NCBI GenBank assembly: GCA_009774465.1
Contig: VSNT01000001.1
Location: forward strand, 1 to 64,000
DNA length: 64,000 nt
From: Lachnospiraceae bacterium
GTDB lineage: Bacteria > Bacillota_A > Clostridia > Lachnospirales > Lachnospiraceae
Reading direction: 5' to 3'
Positions 51,045-59,858 of this stretch are shown piece after piece (position 1 is the stretch's first letter; each line of letters starts with the position of its first letter). The notes under the pieces were generated by a model. That model was not told the origin of the DNA. It was given only the letters and a program-made list of their open reading frames with translations, and did not search any database. The position numbers and the translations under genes were made by a program.

Positions 51045-51440
51045 TCAGCATAACGCAGGCATAAATTTTGCGAACAGATAAAGCCCATCCCTTCCTGCTA
51101 TAACTTCGTGTGGCACGCCAATGGGGAAAATGGAAATCACTCCTGGTTCGTAAGACAATTCTGTTCCATTGTTCACACATACGCCTGTTCCGGATATGAC
51201 TTCGTGGGTTTCTAGCTGTTTCTCGTGAATGTGATTGCCAATCTTCTTATTAGGCGCTATCCTCACAAGATGAAAGCTGAATTGTCCACCTGTCTTTTCA
51301 GATGTGATAATATGCTTTAACTCCACTCCCTCAAAAGCAGGATGCTTTGACCACGAAACAGCCTTAAAACATGTCATAGCATCCGGTAAAAGCAGCTTTC
51401 CTCCTCCATCAAATTTTTCAAATAGATTTTTATAATCCAT
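51045..51440 (-). CDS. Cupin-domain protein
   Basis: 131 aa with a single cupin fold. Metal-binding residues lie in NHIHEKQLETHEVISG near 72-87 and a second strand in PIGVPHEVIAG near 111. No partner domain. It is convergent with the AraC gene 12 bp away; ATG 51440 has AGGAA upstream. Function unclear: binding protein or small-molecule enzyme. Confidence 0.8.
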   Translation of the reverse strand: MDYKNLFEKFDGGGKLLLPDAMTCFKAVSWSKHPAFEGVELKHIITSEKTGGQFSFHLVRIAPNKKIGNHIHEKQLETHEVISGTGVCVNNGTELSYEPGVISIFPIGVPHEVIAGRDGLYLFAKFMPALC

Positions 51441-51585
51441 CCTCTGCACTTCCTTTCAAATTTTTTGACTGTTACTGTCTGCCTGCATCATAGCAAAAAA
51501 CAAAAAATTTGAATTGTAAAAAATTGCGGTTTTGTCATACATTCCATCCACTGCATAGCAAATGACATATCTCGCATTATTTCAA

Positions 51586-52068
51586 TCACAACGCAAGTTT
51601 CATATAAATTGACGTATCCATAGGGCTGTCGTTATAGCATGGAACTTCACAAAACCCCCACTTTTGATACAAATATAATGCACTTTTCAGAAAAGGAAGT
51701 GTATCAAGCAGCATAAAGGAATATCCAATTTCTCCGGCATCTTTCACAATCTGCCCGATCAGCAGATCTCCAAGATGATTTCCTCTGAATCGGGGCCTGA
51801 CGTAGAGGCGCTTCATCTCACAATTTTTATCATCAATTTTCTTTAATCCAACACATCCGGCCGGTGTTCCATCACAAAACGCCAAATACAGACGTCCCTT
51901 CGGATATCCATATTTGGCTTCCAAATTCCTTAACTCTTCCTCATAATTCTGTATTTCAAGATATTGCTTAAAAGAAGCATCTCCCCGAATCAGCATTTGA
52001 GTATATTCAGAAAACAGCTCCCTGATTTCTTTTTCGTAATTGTAAGCAGGCAGTAAATTAATCTTCAT
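51586..52068 (-). CDS. GNAT-family acetyltransferase
   Basis: 160 aa. The acetyl-CoA site is in RPRFRGNHLGDLLIGQIV near 92-109, with CVGLKKIDD on the preceding strand and the tail LYQKWGFCEVP. Acetyl acceptor unknown. ATG 52068 chosen for its GGGGGAAGAGG upstream; the ORF could extend 20 codons further but has no coding signature there. Confidence 0.82.
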   Translation of the reverse strand: MKINLLPAYNYEKEIRELFSEYTQMLIRGDASFKQYLEIQNYEEELRNLEAKYGYPKGRLYLAFCDGTPAGCVGLKKIDDKNCEMKRLYVRPRFRGNHLGDLLIGQIVKDAGEIGYSFMLLDTLPFLKSALYLYQKWGFCEVPCYNDSPMDTSIYMKLAL

Positions 52069-52229
52069 CCTCTTCCCCCGAATAGGCGGTATCTTCTTCC
52101 ACATCATAGGAACAATCCGTAAAAGCAAACCTTCCCGTTTTTCTCTCCTTTATCACCTTAAGCAGCATCCCCTCTTTTCAGTAAAATCAATTATGAAACA
52201 AGCAGGGCTTTCCCGCTCACACCATCTCC

Positions 52230-52781
52230 CTACCCCTTCATCATAGTCAGCACCATCTGGGCAGTTTCCACCAGATTGGTTCCGCTGTCCATGCTGCATT
52301 TTTGTATGTATTTATGGGCCTCCTCCTCGGTCATATGATTTCGGTTCATCAGTACTTCCTTCGCATCTTTAATCAGCCTGATTTCCTCAGTGCTTCGTTC
52401 TTTCGGTTTACTTTTTTGTCTGCGCCTTTTCCTCTCTATGGCTCTGGTCATCATATCGACCGTGTTGATCAGATCATGCACTTTAAGAGGCATGGAAAGA
52501 CACATGATTCCCCCCTGCACCATACCGCCGCCTATGATATGCTGCGAAGCCATAAGCAGCATTTCAAATCCGGGAGGCATATCCTGATGCAGCTGGGCAT
52601 AAATCATATCCGCCAGCTTATACCCGCAAATGATGATACCGTCGTTTAATCCGTCTGCCAGCGCAATCGCCTGGGCGCCGGTAGTACAGGCGCCAGTTAC
52701 CGAAATCCCGTTTCTCACCAGAAGATTTTTCAAATTTTTCGCATCTTCCGGTTTGGGAAGGGCAACAATTATACCCGTCAT
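52230..52781 (-). CDS. ANTAR-domain regulator with a receiver-like domain lacking the phospho-Asp
   Basis: 183 aa. The N-terminal half follows a CheY fold, but the usual acidic pocket and phosphoacceptor are absent: the strand that should carry Asp reads IIICGYKLAD. The C-terminal ANTAR RNA-binding helix bundle has AKEVLMNRNHMTEEEAHKYI and MDSGTNLVETA. ANTAR proteins prevent termination by binding paired hexaloop hairpins. It lies 34 bp after glnA on the same strand, so it probably controls nitrogen-assimilation genes. ATG 52781 has GGAGG seven nt upstream. Confidence 0.88.
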   Translation of the reverse strand: MTGIIVALPKPEDAKNLKNLLVRNGISVTGACTTGAQAIALADGLNDGIIICGYKLADMIYAQLHQDMPPGFEMLLMASQHIIGGGMVQGGIMCLSMPLKVHDLINTVDMMTRAIERKRRRQKSKPKERSTEEIRLIKDAKEVLMNRNHMTEEEAHKYIQKCSMDSGTNLVETAQMVLTMMKG

Positions 52782-52815
52782 CCGCACACCTCCTCATCTT
52801 ATTTTTCTGCGTGTA

Positions 52816-54150
52816 CTAATACTGGTTTAAATACTGATTTACTTCCCAGTCGGTAACCTGTGAGGCATAATTTGCCCATTCCTTTTTCTTTGCTTCTATA
52901 TATTTTGTAGACACATGTCTGCCTAATACATCTCTGATCAGTTCATCCTTTTCCAGTTCATTTACTGCCTGAATCAAGGTGCCCGGAATAGCTTCAATAC
53001 CCAGCTTTTTCTTTTCCTCCTCGGACAGGGCAAAAATGTTTAAATCCACGCTTGCGGGAGGCTCAATCTGATTCACGATGCCATCAAGCCCCGCCCGCAG
53101 GCACACAGCCAGTGCCAGGTAGGGATTGGCAGAGGGATCAGGACAGCGCAGCTCAATTCTCGTGCCCGCACCTCTTGACGCTGGAATACGGATCAACGGG
53201 CTTCTGTTGGTAGAACTCCATGCAATATACACCGGCGCCTCATACCCCGGCACCAGACGCTTATAGGAATTAACCAGAGGATTGGTAATGGCTGTCATTC
53301 CTTTCATATGCTTCATAATGCCGCCAATAAAATAGTAAGCAGCTTTGCTTAGTCCCAATTCATCCCCGGGATCATTGAAAATATTTTTTCCATCTTTAGA
53401 CAAAGACATATTGATATGCATACCGGAACCATTTACACCAAATTTGGGCTTAGGCATAAAGGTTGCATGGAGGCCATGTCTTTTGGCAATGGTTTTTACC
53501 GCCAGTTTAAAAGTCATAATGTTGTCCGCTGTTGCCAGCGCTTCGTCATACTGAAAATCAATTTCATGCTGAGCCGGCGCCACTTCATGATGAGAAGCTT
53601 CCACAATAAATCCCATATCCTCTAAGGTAAGCACCATATCCCTTCTTGCATTCTCTCCCAAATCCAAAGGCCCCAGGTCAAAGTAACCTGCCTTTTCATG
53701 GGTGAGAGTGGTCGGCATTCCATTTTCGTCTGTATGAAACAGGAAAAACTCACACTCCGGCCCCACCTCAAAGCGATACCCCAAATCTTCCGCCTCCTTA
53801 ATGGCCCGCTTTAAAATATATCTGGGATCTCCCTCAAAAGGCATTCCACTCGGGCGGTAAACATCGCAAATCAGCCTTGCCACCTTTCCCTGCTGGGGAC
53901 GCCAGGGAAAAATCTCCAGAGTATTTAAATCCGGATATAAATACATATCCGATTCCTCAATCCTTACAAATCCTTCGATAGAAGAACCGTCAAACATACA
54001 TTCATTATTTAAAGCTTTCTCAAGCTGGCTGGCTGTGATGGCCACATTCTTAAGACTGCCAAACAGATCTGTAAACTGCAGCCTGATAAATTCCACATCC
54101 TCATCCTTTACCAGTTCCATAATATCTTTCTTTGAATAATTTTTTCTCAT
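52816..54150 (-). CDS. glnA: Glutamine synthetase type I
   Basis: 444 aa GSI-alpha-like enzyme. Substrate/metal motifs FDGSSIEGF (about 50), EVGPECEFFLF, GSGMHINMSL and the C-terminal NPYLALAVCLRAG are present. It makes glutamine from glutamate and ammonia. No adenylylation-site loop is evident, as in most Firmicutes. AGGA lies eight nt before ATG 54150. A promoter and hexaloop hairpin precede it. Confidence 0.95.
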   Translation of the reverse strand: MRKNYSKKDIMELVKDEDVEFIRLQFTDLFGSLKNVAITASQLEKALNNECMFDGSSIEGFVRIEESDMYLYPDLNTLEIFPWRPQQGKVARLICDVYRPSGMPFEGDPRYILKRAIKEAEDLGYRFEVGPECEFFLFHTDENGMPTTLTHEKAGYFDLGPLDLGENARRDMVLTLEDMGFIVEASHHEVAPAQHEIDFQYDEALATADNIMTFKLAVKTIAKRHGLHATFMPKPKFGVNGSGMHINMSLSKDGKNIFNDPGDELGLSKAAYYFIGGIMKHMKGMTAITNPLVNSYKRLVPGYEAPVYIAWSSTNRSPLIRIPASRGAGTRIELRCPDPSANPYLALAVCLRAGLDGIVNQIEPPASVDLNIFALSEEEKKKLGIEAIPGTLIQAVNELEKDELIRDVLGRHVSTKYIEAKKKEWANYASQVTDWEVNQYLNQY

Positions 54151-54218
54151 AACATTTTTCCTTTCTCATACGATAAAAGGCCTTCCTATCCCAGCCGCCA
54201 GTCATGCCCGCTGTCATA

Positions 54219-54269
54219 AGAACGCCTTTGTTCTGTATCAGAATAACAATCTTTCTGCCTCTTTGTCAA
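54219..54269 (-). promoter_or_regulatory. glnA promoter and 5' hexaloop hairpin
   Basis: Minus-strand TTGACA (54264-54269) and TTATTC (54241-54246) are 17 bp apart. The transcript would begin at or just inside AGAAC-AAAGGC-GTTCT (54219-54234), a stem with a six-base loop that has A at position 1 and G at position 4, as in ANTAR target hairpins. A second clean hexaloop hairpin was not found. Confidence 0.5.
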
Positions 54270-54280
54270 TACTAATTTAT

Positions 54281-54547
54281 CACGGAAATCAATTTTCAGA
54301 ATTTGGTAAAATATACGTATGCCATTGGAGAGGGTGTTATTCTGAAATATTTCTTAAGGAACCCTTACAAAAACGTCAGTGGTTAGCGAGGTTAAGAGTT
54401 GCAAGCAACTCACAAGTTGCAGGCAGCTCTCGAGCTTAGCACTGTTACGTTTTTGTAGAGCGAAAGCGTGGTGACGAAAAAATATTTCAGAATAACACCC
54501 TCTCCAGCACTACGTATACTCCCAGATTCTGAAAATTGATTTCCGTG
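54281..54547. mobile_element. Long-palindrome element, copy 1 (MITE-like)
   Basis: 267 bp with long terminal inverted repeats: CACGGAAATCAATTTTCAGA at the left end and its complement at the right. Inner arms GAGAGGGTGTTATTCTGAAA and TTTCAGAATAACACCCTCTC are perfect. The centre has ACAAAAACGT/ACGTTTTTGT and GCAGCTC-type repeats. It is flanked by ACTAATTTAT at 54271-54280 and 54548-54557, a perfect 10-bp direct repeat as expected of target-site duplication. No ORF is inside. Located just beyond the glnA -35. Confidence 0.75.
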
Positions 54548-54620
54548 ACTAATTTATAATAATGCATAAATCCCCGACTCCAATAATACTATAGTAAAAA
54601 GAATGTAACGGGGAAATCCT

Positions 54621-55103
54621 ATGAGCTCCAAAACCAAAATCGTTGTACTTCATCTGAAAGAATTAATATATACCGGTATCTTTGCTGTACTGGGGATATT
54701 ATTTATCATTCTCCTGATCATTATGTTTGTACCCAAAAATAAGGAAGAAAATAATGCTGTGGAAACCCCTGCTGCTACATATGTTCCCGGCATATATACC
54801 ACTTCTCTTATTTTAAATGATAATGCGGTGGATGTGGAAGTCACTGTGGATGAAACCAATATTAATGACATCCGCATTGTAAATCTGGATGAAGCTGTTG
54901 CCACTATGTTTCCGCTTTTAGAGCCTTCCTTTGACGATCTTGCCAATCAGATCATAAAGAATCAGTCATTGGATAATATTACTTATGCAGATGACAATAA
55001 ATATACCTCAATGGTGCTTTTAAATGCCATCAAAACTTCCCTTGCAAAAGCGGCGGCTCCCTCACCTTCTCCTGCTTCTTCCGCTTCTCCCTCGCCCAAA
55101 TAA
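54621..55103 (+). CDS. Membrane-anchored FMN-binding-like protein
   Basis: 160 aa. One transmembrane helix (about 14-36), then an extracellular domain (about 50-140) with YVPGIYTTSLILNDNAVDV and LDNITYADDNKYTSMVL, resembling FMN_bind domains, and a Pro/Ser-rich tail. The Ser/Thr FMN-linkage site may be in NKYTSMV. No other redox gene is near. GGGGAAATCCT precedes ATG 54621. Function is uncertain. Confidence 0.65.
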   Translation: MSSKTKIVVLHLKELIYTGIFAVLGILFIILLIIMFVPKNKEENNAVETPAATYVPGIYTTSLILNDNAVDVEVTVDETNINDIRIVNLDEAVATMFPLLEPSFDDLANQIIKNQSLDNITYADDNKYTSMVLLNAIKTSLAKAAAPSPSPASSASPSPK

Positions 55104-55125
55104 GCAGGTCATGGCATAATACAAA

Positions 55126-55155
55126 ACGGGCAGTTCGCTTTTGCGGGCTGCCCGT
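55126..55155. terminator. Bidirectional terminator between FMN-binding-like gene and nadE
   Basis: ACGGGCAG...CTGCCCGT stem with inner TTCGC/GCGGG pairs; the minus strand continues TTTTGTATT, so it best serves nadE. Confidence 0.75.
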
Positions 55156-55195
55156 ATCAACACAAAACACCTGTTTATTTATCCTCTATAACAGT

Positions 55196-57112
55196 TCACA
55201 TTTCCTCCACCTGTTCCAGCCATATCCGCACACAGGCGTCAGAAGGCATACGCAAATCTCCTCTTGGAGATACCGCCACACTTCCCACCTTTGGACCATC
55301 CGGCAGACAGGAACGTTTAAACTGCTGTGCAAAAAATCTTCTGTAAAAGACCTTCATCCATTTTTTAATCTCTTCCTTTTCATACTGCCCTTTAAAGGAC
55401 TGCTCAGCTATGCGGAAAATTTTAGCCGGCTCAAATCCACATCTTAACATGTAATATAAGAAAAAGTCATGAAGCTCGTAAGGCCCCACCAAATCCTCTG
55501 TTTTCTGTGATATTTTTCCATCCTGGGGAGGCAGAAGCTCCGGGCTTACCGGGGTAGCAAGCACATCCGACAAAATGCGCTTTAAGGAATCTTTTCCACA
55601 GGTATCCGCATAATACTGCACCAGATGGCGCACCAGAGTTTTGGGGACTCCTGCGTTTACCCCGTACATGGACATATGGTCTCCATTATAAGTTGCCCAG
55701 CCCAGCGCAAGCTCGGACATATCTCCGGTGCCGATTACCATTCCATTTTCCCTGTTGGCTATATCCATAAGAACCTGCGTCCGTTCTCTTGCCTGACTGT
55801 TTTCGTAGGTCACATCATGGCAGTCCGGATTTTGGCCGATATCCTGAAAATGCGTCGTAACCGCTTCCTTTATATTGACCTCCTCCAGCGTCGTACCCAA
55901 TTCTTCCGCCAGATGGCAGGCATTGTCATAAGTTCTGTCCGTGGTGCCGAAGCAGGGCATTGTGACAGCAAGGATATTTTTCCTGTCTATTTTCAGCATG
56001 TCAAAGGTTCTGACTGCAACTAAGAGAGCAAGCGTGGAATCCAGCCCGCCGGAAATTCCAATCACTGCCTTCCTGCATCCGGTATGGGCAAATCTTGTTT
56101 TCAGCCCCACAGACTGAATAGATAAAATTTCCTCACAGCGCCTTGTTCTTTCCTGTAAATCACCGGGCACAAAGGGCATACAGGGAAAAGTTCTGGTAAG
56201 AACTGTCTCTTCTTCCTTTAAGCCAAAAGGAATTACAAGATATCCTTCCCTTTCTCTTTTCCCGCAGGCAAAGGTATTCATTCTTCTGCGTTCCATACGC
56301 AGCCTGTTTATATCTATTTCCCCATATAAAATCTGACTTTCAAACTTCTTGCTCTGGGCAAGGATGGTTCCATTTTCCGCAATAATATCATGACCGCCGA
56401 AAACCAGATCCTGAGTGGATTCTCCTTCCCCGCTGCTGCAGTACACATAACCTGCAATCAATTTTGCACTGGAGGATTTCACCAGCATTTCCCGGTAAAC
56501 ATCTTTGCCGATGGTTTCATTGGAAGCAGACAGATTTACCATAAGCACAGCCCCTGCCAGCGCGTGGGAAATTCCCGGTGCATCCGGCACCCAGATATCC
56601 TCACAGATTTCACAGCCTGTTAAAAGACCTTCCATTCCTTCCGCCTGTAATAGAATATTGGTTCCAAATGGAATCTCCTTTCCCTCAAAAAGAAAAACTT
56701 CCGCTTTTTTATTTCCCGCCTGAAAATGCCTTGTTTCATAAAATTCCCCGTAAGAAGGAATAAAGGTTTTGGGAATAAAGCAGCAAATCTCTCCGTTATG
56801 AACTGCCGCCGCCACATTGTAAAGCTTTCCGTCCCGTTCCAGAGGAAGGCCCACAAACACAAGAGCGTCCTTTCCTTTGGTCGCTTTGGCCACTCTGATC
56901 AGCTGCTCTTTGCAGGAAGCAAGAAGTCTTTCCTGCAAAAACAGATCCCCACAGGTATACCCGCTGATGCAAAGCTCCGGAAATACAATGATTTTAGCGC
57001 CTTCTTCTGCCGCCTCTTCGATTCCTGCACAAATCTGATCCGTATTATAAATGGTATCCGCCACTTTCATCTTAGGCGTCACTGCCGCTACCTTGATAAA
57101 TCCATGCTTCAT
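55196..57112 (-). CDS. nadE: Glutamine-dependent NAD+ synthetase
   Basis: 638 aa with an N-terminal nitrilase-type glutaminase domain (about 1-280: FPELCISGY, PKTFIPSYGEF, catalytic Cys in GCEICEDIW) and a C-terminal synthetase domain with PP-loop GISGGLDST near 355. It converts NaAD to NAD+ using glutamine-derived ammonia. Start ATG 57112, AAAGGCG upstream. A 22-bp gap precedes it after hslO; probably one operon. Confidence 0.95.
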   Translation of the reverse strand: MKHGFIKVAAVTPKMKVADTIYNTDQICAGIEEAAEEGAKIIVFPELCISGYTCGDLFLQERLLASCKEQLIRVAKATKGKDALVFVGLPLERDGKLYNVAAAVHNGEICCFIPKTFIPSYGEFYETRHFQAGNKKAEVFLFEGKEIPFGTNILLQAEGMEGLLTGCEICEDIWVPDAPGISHALAGAVLMVNLSASNETIGKDVYREMLVKSSSAKLIAGYVYCSSGEGESTQDLVFGGHDIIAENGTILAQSKKFESQILYGEIDINRLRMERRRMNTFACGKREREGYLVIPFGLKEEETVLTRTFPCMPFVPGDLQERTRRCEEILSIQSVGLKTRFAHTGCRKAVIGISGGLDSTLALLVAVRTFDMLKIDRKNILAVTMPCFGTTDRTYDNACHLAEELGTTLEEVNIKEAVTTHFQDIGQNPDCHDVTYENSQARERTQVLMDIANRENGMVIGTGDMSELALGWATYNGDHMSMYGVNAGVPKTLVRHLVQYYADTCGKDSLKRILSDVLATPVSPELLPPQDGKISQKTEDLVGPYELHDFFLYYMLRCGFEPAKIFRIAEQSFKGQYEKEEIKKWMKVFYRRFFAQQFKRSCLPDGPKVGSVAVSPRGDLRMPSDACVRIWLEQVEEM

Positions 57113-57134
57113 AAAATCATCACGCCTTTCCAGG

Positions 57135-58016
57135 TTACTTGCTGCATTTTTTCAAAAGCGCTTTCAATTCCTCTACCGAAAAACTATAGGAAGTATTGCA
57201 GAAATGACAATTCACCTCTATAGGCTTATTCTCGGAAATCATTTCACCAATTTCCTTTTTCCCAATACTGATAATTGCCTTTTCCACCCTTTTTTTATCA
57301 CAGTTACAATAAAAGCGGGCGGGTATGGTATCCGTAATTTCCACATCCATCCCCTTAAGGACAAGATTCAGCATCTCTTCCGGCGTTTTTCCCTGATTCA
57401 GCACCGTAGTGACAGAAGAAAATTCCGCCAGATTCTGTTCCAGCTTTGAAATTACTGTATCTTCCGTAAAAGGCAGCAGTTGTATGATAAATCCGCCTGC
57501 CTGCTTTACCGTATTGTCTTTTTCCATTAAAACACCAAGCCCCACGCTGGAGGGCACCTGCTCGGAGGTTGCAAAATAATACGTAAGGTCTTCCGCAATT
57601 TCCCCTGTCTGTAAGGTAGTCTGCCCCACATAAGGCTCTTTTAATCCCATATCCTTGATTACCCGAAGCATTCCCTTTCCTACCGCCCCGCCTACATCCA
57701 GCTTGCCGGCAGCGCTTGGAGGAAGCATCACCTGGGGCTCTATGGCATACCCCTTCACATTTCCCTGACTGTCTGCAGTCACTGTCATTCCTTTTAAAGG
57801 ACCGTCTCCACTGACCTGAAGAGTCAATAAGTCTTTTTCTCCTTTTAAGGTAGTTCCCATCATCACGCCGCCGGTTAAAAGACGCCCTAAAGCTGCTGTT
57901 GCCACCGGACTGGCATCGTGTGCTGCTCTTGCCGCCTCCACCAGATCTTTCGTAGTTGCCGCAAAAGCTCTGATCTGGGCGTTTGCGGCTGTTGCCCTGA
58001 CAATATAATCCGCCAT
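57135..58016 (-). CDS. hslO: Redox-regulated chaperone Hsp33
   Basis: 293 aa. The C-terminal zinc-binding redox switch has CNC in RFYCNCDKK (near 238) and CHFC near 270, as in Hsp33. Oxidation releases zinc and exposes the chaperone. N-terminal MADYIVRATAANAQIRAF is typical. Start ATG 58016 has GGAAATTTTAA upstream. The gene lies before nadE. Confidence 0.94.
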   Translation of the reverse strand: MADYIVRATAANAQIRAFAATTKDLVEAARAAHDASPVATAALGRLLTGGVMMGTTLKGEKDLLTLQVSGDGPLKGMTVTADSQGNVKGYAIEPQVMLPPSAAGKLDVGGAVGKGMLRVIKDMGLKEPYVGQTTLQTGEIAEDLTYYFATSEQVPSSVGLGVLMEKDNTVKQAGGFIIQLLPFTEDTVISKLEQNLAEFSSVTTVLNQGKTPEEMLNLVLKGMDVEITDTIPARFYCNCDKKRVEKAIISIGKKEIGEMISENKPIEVNCHFCNTSYSFSVEELKALLKKCSK

Positions 58017-58081
58017 TTAAAATTTCCAAACCTTTCTATAGTCAAAATACCGCGCCCCATAACAAAATAATTAAACAGGCG

Positions 58082-58921
58082 CTATTTTTTCCGCTCTTTC
58101 AGACATTCCCTTGCCAGCACATAAATACGCTGGCTTTCTTTAGCAGGCGCCTTATGAGTATCTGCATCCAGCGTGAACAGCAATTCCATCCCTGCTTTTT
58201 TTACAAAGCCTTCCATCTCTTCAAGGGTATAGCCTCTTTGAAAATGGGTTTCCGTAAACCGCCGGAACAAATCCCCTTCCGGCTCTTTTACAAAAACAGT
58301 CAGATCATACTCATTGATTCTCTCTTCCTCATGATAAAAGTTTTCCCATATAAAACTGCATTCATCCCTGTTTTCCGCTATCGTGGCATCCCCAATCACC
58401 TGCTGGTATTTGTAAAGGGTATTAAAGTCAAAAATAAAAAGCCCGCCCGGGTACAGGTAATTGTTTACCAGTTTAAATACCTCTTCCACCTCATCATCTT
58501 CCAAAAGATAATTAATGGAGTCACAGACACTGATCACCGTCCCCACAGTGCTGTACAAATCCAGTTCCCGCATATCCTGACAAAGGTATAAAATTTCACT
58601 GCCTGAACTTTCCCGTTTGGCAAAGGCAGCATTCAGCATATCCTCAGAACGGTCCACACCCACCATGTCAAAACCTTTTTGATACAAAAGCTCTGTCAGG
58701 GTGCCTGTTCCGCATCCCAAATCCAGTACCAGATTTTTCTCGGAATTTAAAATTTCTTCCTGTATGGAACCGCTGACGCTGTTTGCTTCCTCTGCATCCT
58801 GCCTTTTTTCTGATATTCCGTATTTTTCAATTAAGTCCGTCAGAAAATCCGCCCATTCCTGATAGGGCGTATTATCCATAAAAGTGTCATACACTCCCGC
58901 AAAATCCGTATAAGCTTCCAA
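58082..58921 (-). CDS. Class I SAM-dependent methyltransferase
   Basis: 279 aa. SAM site LVLDLGCGTGTLTELL near 66-81, then VGVDRSEDML and an FIFDFNT motif near 168. The N-terminus (YTDFAGVYDTFMDN) is of the Methyltransf_25 type; substrate unknown. The TTG start at 58921 has GGGAG six nt upstream and follows the DUF368 stop by one base, so they are coupled. Confidence 0.83.
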   Translation of the reverse strand: MEAYTDFAGVYDTFMDNTPYQEWADFLTDLIEKYGISEKRQDAEEANSVSGSIQEEILNSEKNLVLDLGCGTGTLTELLYQKGFDMVGVDRSEDMLNAAFAKRESSGSEILYLCQDMRELDLYSTVGTVISVCDSINYLLEDDEVEEVFKLVNNYLYPGGLFIFDFNTLYKYQQVIGDATIAENRDECSFIWENFYHEEERINEYDLTVFVKEPEGDLFRRFTETHFQRGYTLEEMEGFVKKAGMELLFTLDADTHKAPAKESQRIYVLARECLKERKK

Positions 58922-58922
58922 T

Positions 58923-59825
58923 TTATTCTCCCAGCTTCATAGCAATCACAAATCCAGCTGCAAAAGTAACAACGCTGACCAGTACGCTTAACACAGTAAT
59001 GGTTCCCACATCTCCCAGCAAAAAGATAGCGAAGGGAGAAGCCACAATCAGTCCAATAATCGCCCAATAGGCCTGTACAGGGAACTTTTCAAAGATAAAT
59101 TCTATCACCTTTGCAATTAAAATAACGCCCACAATAATTCCCAGCCCCATAGGAACTAAAATGCCGCATCCCTGTAAAATTCCGTTTATGTCAAAAGCAG
59201 CCAGTGCGGTGACAAAATTTTTAATTGCCGCCACGATTGGATTATAATATCCCATAAGCAGCAGCATCATGGAACCGCTGACACCGGGAATCACCATAGT
59301 TGCGGAAGCAATCACCCCAACTACAAACAATTTGATTACTGACCAGAGGCTGAAAGAAAGATCTGCCGCCGCACCTTCTTTTTCCCCTATGGCAGCCATT
59401 CCCACCACCACTACAAAAAACACTAAAAATGGAATTATATAACTGGCCTTGATTCCTTTTCCCTTCACCTTTTTAATCACAGCCGGAAGTCCGCCTACAA
59501 TCAAACCAATGAACAGACAGTTGGTCTGCAGAGGGAAATTTGCAAAGGCCGGCTCAATGATAAAAGATAGTCCTACCAGCGCAATCCCCATTCCCAGAAA
59601 GATTGGAATCAAAAACTTCATGCTCTCCTTAAACTCTTTCAATAAGTGAGTTACACTGTGAATCAGCTTGTCGTAAATTCCCATGGAAACCGCCATAGTT
59701 CCTCCGCTGACGCCGGGAATAATGTTGGCAATTCCCATTACCATTCCTTTTAAAAGATTTTTAATCATTTTTATACCCATCTGCGCGTTGCGGCGCGCAT
59801 ATAAATCAACAGGTTGAATACGCAT
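58923..59825 (-). CDS. DUF368 polyprenyl-phosphate transporter-like membrane protein
   Basis: 300 aa from ATG 59825, or 281 from ATG 59768, which begins MIKNLLKGMVMG as in relatives. Eight or more helices; conserved GIANIIPGVSGGTMA and MVIPGVSGSMMLLL near the N-terminus and centre. DUF368 proteins (PopT) move undecaprenyl phosphate across the membrane and complement DedA proteins. The 19 extra N-terminal residues (RIQPVDLYARRNAQMGI) come from leader unit A and are probably not native to the fold. Confidence 0.88.
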   Translation of the reverse strand: MRIQPVDLYARRNAQMGIKMIKNLLKGMVMGIANIIPGVSGGTMAVSMGIYDKLIHSVTHLLKEFKESMKFLIPIFLGMGIALVGLSFIIEPAFANFPLQTNCLFIGLIVGGLPAVIKKVKGKGIKASYIIPFLVFFVVVVGMAAIGEKEGAAADLSFSLWSVIKLFVVGVIASATMVIPGVSGSMMLLLMGYYNPIVAAIKNFVTALAAFDINGILQGCGILVPMGLGIIVGVILIAKVIEFIFEKFPVQAYWAIIGLIVASPFAIFLLGDVGTITVLSVLVSVVTFAAGFVIAMKLGE

Positions 59826-59846
59826 TTTTTATTCAACCTTTCCTCC
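59768..59846 (-). repeat. Leader element unit A, copy 2 (upstream of DUF368 gene)
   Basis: On the minus strand: GGAGGAAAGG, stem GGTTGAATA/TATTCAACC, TGCGCGC/GCGCA pair, and ATGGGTATAAAA just before the probable native start. About 80% identical to 36151-36225. It supplies a ribosome binding site and an upstream ATG in frame with DUF368, encoding MRIQPVDLYARRNAQMGI. Confidence 0.65.
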
Positions 59847-59858
59847 ATTTCAAAGCAT

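Noticed and set aside
57355..58029. 224-codon minus-strand frame
   Set aside because: It overlaps hslO in another frame and has Arg/Gly/Ser-rich composition typical of a shadow.
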